A DNA stretch of 6,114 bases, taken from Candidatus Nomurabacteria bacterium (GTDB taxonomy: Bacteria; Patescibacteriota; Minisyncoccia; Phycocordibacterales; UBA9973). Below are positions 5,011 to 6,114 of the stretch, in pieces. The first letter of the stretch is position 1. Each line of letters opens with the position of its first letter. The DNA lies in the NCBI GenBank assembly GCA_943356395.1, contig CALRFC010000041.1, forward strand, positions 1-6,114, given 5' to 3'. The notes beneath the pieces were generated by a model that was given only the letters and a program-made list of their open reading frames with translations, did not search any database and was not told where the DNA came from. The translations under genes and the position numbers were made by a program.

Positions 5011-5094
5011 TATATGTTGCATGATCTATGTTTTATGTTCTATGTTATGCGTTATGCATTCCGTTTTCACTGTTCGCTTCTCGTTTTTCGCTAT
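5011..5094 (-). repeat. Twelve-unit degenerate 7-nt tandem repeat, inverted relative to copies A and B
   Basis: Read on the plus strand, this stretch divides into twelve consecutive 7-mers that all begin with T, mostly TC. The clearest are TCTATGT (5025-5031), TTTATGT (5032-5038) and TCTATGT (5039-5045). The last units become TCACTGT, TCGCTTC and TCGTTTT. On the minus strand these read ACAGTGA and GAAGCGA, the same type of unit as in copies A and B; ACAGTGAAAA (minus, 5073-5064) is identical to 795-804. The tract therefore faces the 4972-5003 palindrome from the other side. It contains no credible gene and stops exactly where the comM -10 box begins. Confidence 0.6.
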
Positions 5095-5099
5095 ATACT
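5094..5099 (+). promoter_or_regulatory. Candidate leaderless promoter of comM: -10 box TATACT
   Basis: TATACT matches TATAAT in 5 of 6 positions and lies 6 nt before the ATG at 5106, the same spacing as at 3607-3612 and 4551-4556. I see no good -35; the region where it should be is occupied by the pyrimidine-rich heptad tract. No Shine-Dalgarno is present, consistent with a leaderless transcript. Confidence 0.5.
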
Positions 5100-5105
5100 A
5101 TTCTC

Positions 5106-6114
5106 ATGTCTTTCTCCCGCATTTTCTCCGCACAGCCGGACATGCTCCGCGGAAAAATAGTTTCCGTGGAAACCGACATCGGCCGCGGACTCTATTCTTT
5201 TTCGATCGTCGGCTTGCCGGACAAAGCCGTCGAAGAAGCGCGCGACCGCGTCCTCTCCGCGCTCAAGAATTCCGGCTTCGAAGAAATCGTAAAGAACAAG
5301 CGGCAGAAAATCGTCGTCTCGCTCACGCCGGCGGAAATGAAGAAAGAGGGATCATTCTACGATGTCGCGATCGCGCTCGGCTATCTCGTTGGGAATGAAG
5401 AATTGGCGTTCAGCGCCGACAGCAAGCTTTTCATCGGAGAACTCTCGCTCTCCGGCGACATCCTGCCGGTGCGCGGAATACTTCCGATCGCGCTCGAAGC
5501 GGCGAAGCGCGGATTCAGAGAATTGTTCGTTCCGGATGGAAACGGCGAAGAGGCCGCGCTCGCGCGGGGAATTCTCATCTACGGCGTGCGCACGATTTCG
5601 GATCTCGTGAAGCATTTGGACGAAGAAGATTCATTTTTGCTCGATTCGCTTCCGGAGACCGAGCTTCCGAAACAGATTGGAGCCGTACAAGCGGATTTTT
5701 CGGATATTCGCGGCCAAGAAACGGTCAAACGCGGAATGGAAATCGCGGCGGCCGGCGGACACAACATCGCGCTCTACGGCCCGCCCGGAACCGGAAAAAC
5801 GATGCTCGCCCGCGCGTTTGCCGGCATCCTTCCGTCTCTGTCGTATGATGAAGCGCTCGAGCTCACGAGTATCCACTCGGTCGCGGGAGTGCTCGGCGGA
5901 AAATACATGACGGAGCCGCCGTTCCGCTCTCCGCATCACAGCGCTTCGCATGTTTCGATCATCGGCGGCGGCGCCAATCCGAAACCCGGCGAAGCGACGC
6001 TCGCGCACCGCGGCGTGCTTTTCTTGGACGAATTTCCCGAGTTTGAGAAGCGCGTCCTCGAATCGCTCCGCCAGCCGCTCGAAGACACCACCGTCTCGAT
6101 CACGCGCGCGAAAG
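5106..6114 (+). CDS. comM: YifB/ComM-family Mg-chelatase-like AAA+ ATPase (3' partial)
   Basis: The window holds 336 codons of a family usually about 500 aa long, so roughly the last third is missing. ComM is a hexameric AAA+ helicase that promotes branch migration when incoming single-stranded DNA recombines with the chromosome during natural transformation. Residues 1-170 are the N-terminal Lon-like ChlI domain (SFSIVGLPDKAVEEARDRV at 31-49, KEGSFYDVAIALG at 80-92, GELSLSGDILPVRG at 111-124). The AAA+ Mg-chelatase domain begins near 195: FSDIRGQETVKRGMEIAAAG, Walker A GPPGTGKT (225-232), FRSPHHSASH (273-282) and Walker B VLFLDEF (304-310). All visible motifs are intact. The ATG at 5106 gives the family N-terminus (compare E. 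coli MSLS). The sensor and lid regions lie outside the window. The gene follows a terminator and likely has its own promoter. Family assignment is secure; a competence role in this organism is inference. Confidence 0.95.
   Translation, partial: MSFSRIFSAQPDMLRGKIVSVETDIGRGLYSFSIVGLPDKAVEEARDRVLSALKNSGFEEIVKNKRQKIVVSLTPAEMKKEGSFYDVAIALGYLVGNEELAFSADSKLFIGELSLSGDILPVRGILPIALEAAKRGFRELFVPDGNGEEAALARGILIYGVRTISDLVKHLDEEDSFLLDSLPETELPKQIGAVQADFSDIRGQETVKRGMEIAAAGGHNIALYGPPGTGKTMLARAFAGILPSLSYDEALELTSIHSVAGVLGGKYMTEPPFRSPHHSASHVSIIGGGANPKPGEATLAHRGVLFLDEFPEFEKRVLESLRQPLEDTTVSITRAK

Noticed and set aside
5011..5094. CRISPR-like array because of the tandem repetition.
   Set aside because: The units are 7 nt, contiguous and degenerate, with no spacers and no cas genes nearby.
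5021..5398. Plus-strand frame MIYVLCSML..., 125 aa, overlapping the start of comM.
   Set aside because: Its N-terminus is translation of the heptad repeat, and the rest is a shadow of comM in another frame.

Overview
The window looks like chromosomal DNA from a Patescibacteria/CPR bacterium, most likely a Parcubacteria-type lineage. This rests on several things together: a C-terminally anchored Fn3/DUF11-like surface protein; a PNPase gene without the usual rpsO neighbour; a small TraR/DksA-type protein; a ComM-type ATPase; and no Shine-Dalgarno sequence before any visible start. UGA is used as a stop by two genes and never interrupts the others, so this is standard code 11 and not the UGA=Gly code of Gracilibacteria/SR1. 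The taxonomic call is an inference from gene style; no marker phylogeny was possible.

Layout. Bases 2-763 (+) are the 3' end of a large surface protein. A heptad-periodic purine tract and a bidirectional hairpin terminator (811-837) separate it from a convergent small hypothetical gene (858-1265, -). Bases 1266-1464 hold overlapping divergent promoters and then a long hairpin leader (1390-1456) before pnp (1465-3600, +). A single-pass membrane protein of unknown function (3619-4515) and a TraR/DksA zinc-finger gene (4563-4931) follow closely. No terminator is visible until the perfect palindrome at 4972-5003. Next comes an 84-bp heptad-periodic tract in inverse orientation (5011-5094), then comM (5106 onward), which runs off the window. 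No gene-free stretch exceeds 300 bp.

How it fits together. pnp, the membrane protein and the DksA-like gene could be read as one transcript. Each of the last two, and comM, also has its own -10-like hexamer exactly 6 nt before the ATG, which predicts leaderless mRNAs. pnp is the exception: it has a structured leader next to its start codon, which suggests post-transcriptional control similar in concept to PNPase autoregulation in E. coli. The genes cover RNA turnover, transcriptional adjustment and DNA branch migration/uptake, and do not form one pathway.

The most unusual signal is not a gene. Degenerate tandem repeats with a 7-nt period occur at four places (767-808, 2889-2923, 4934-4975, 5011-5094). 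Two lie directly before terminators and are 79% identical to each other. One is inverted on the far side of the second terminator. One lies inside the pnp reading frame, where it coincides with a peptide insertion.
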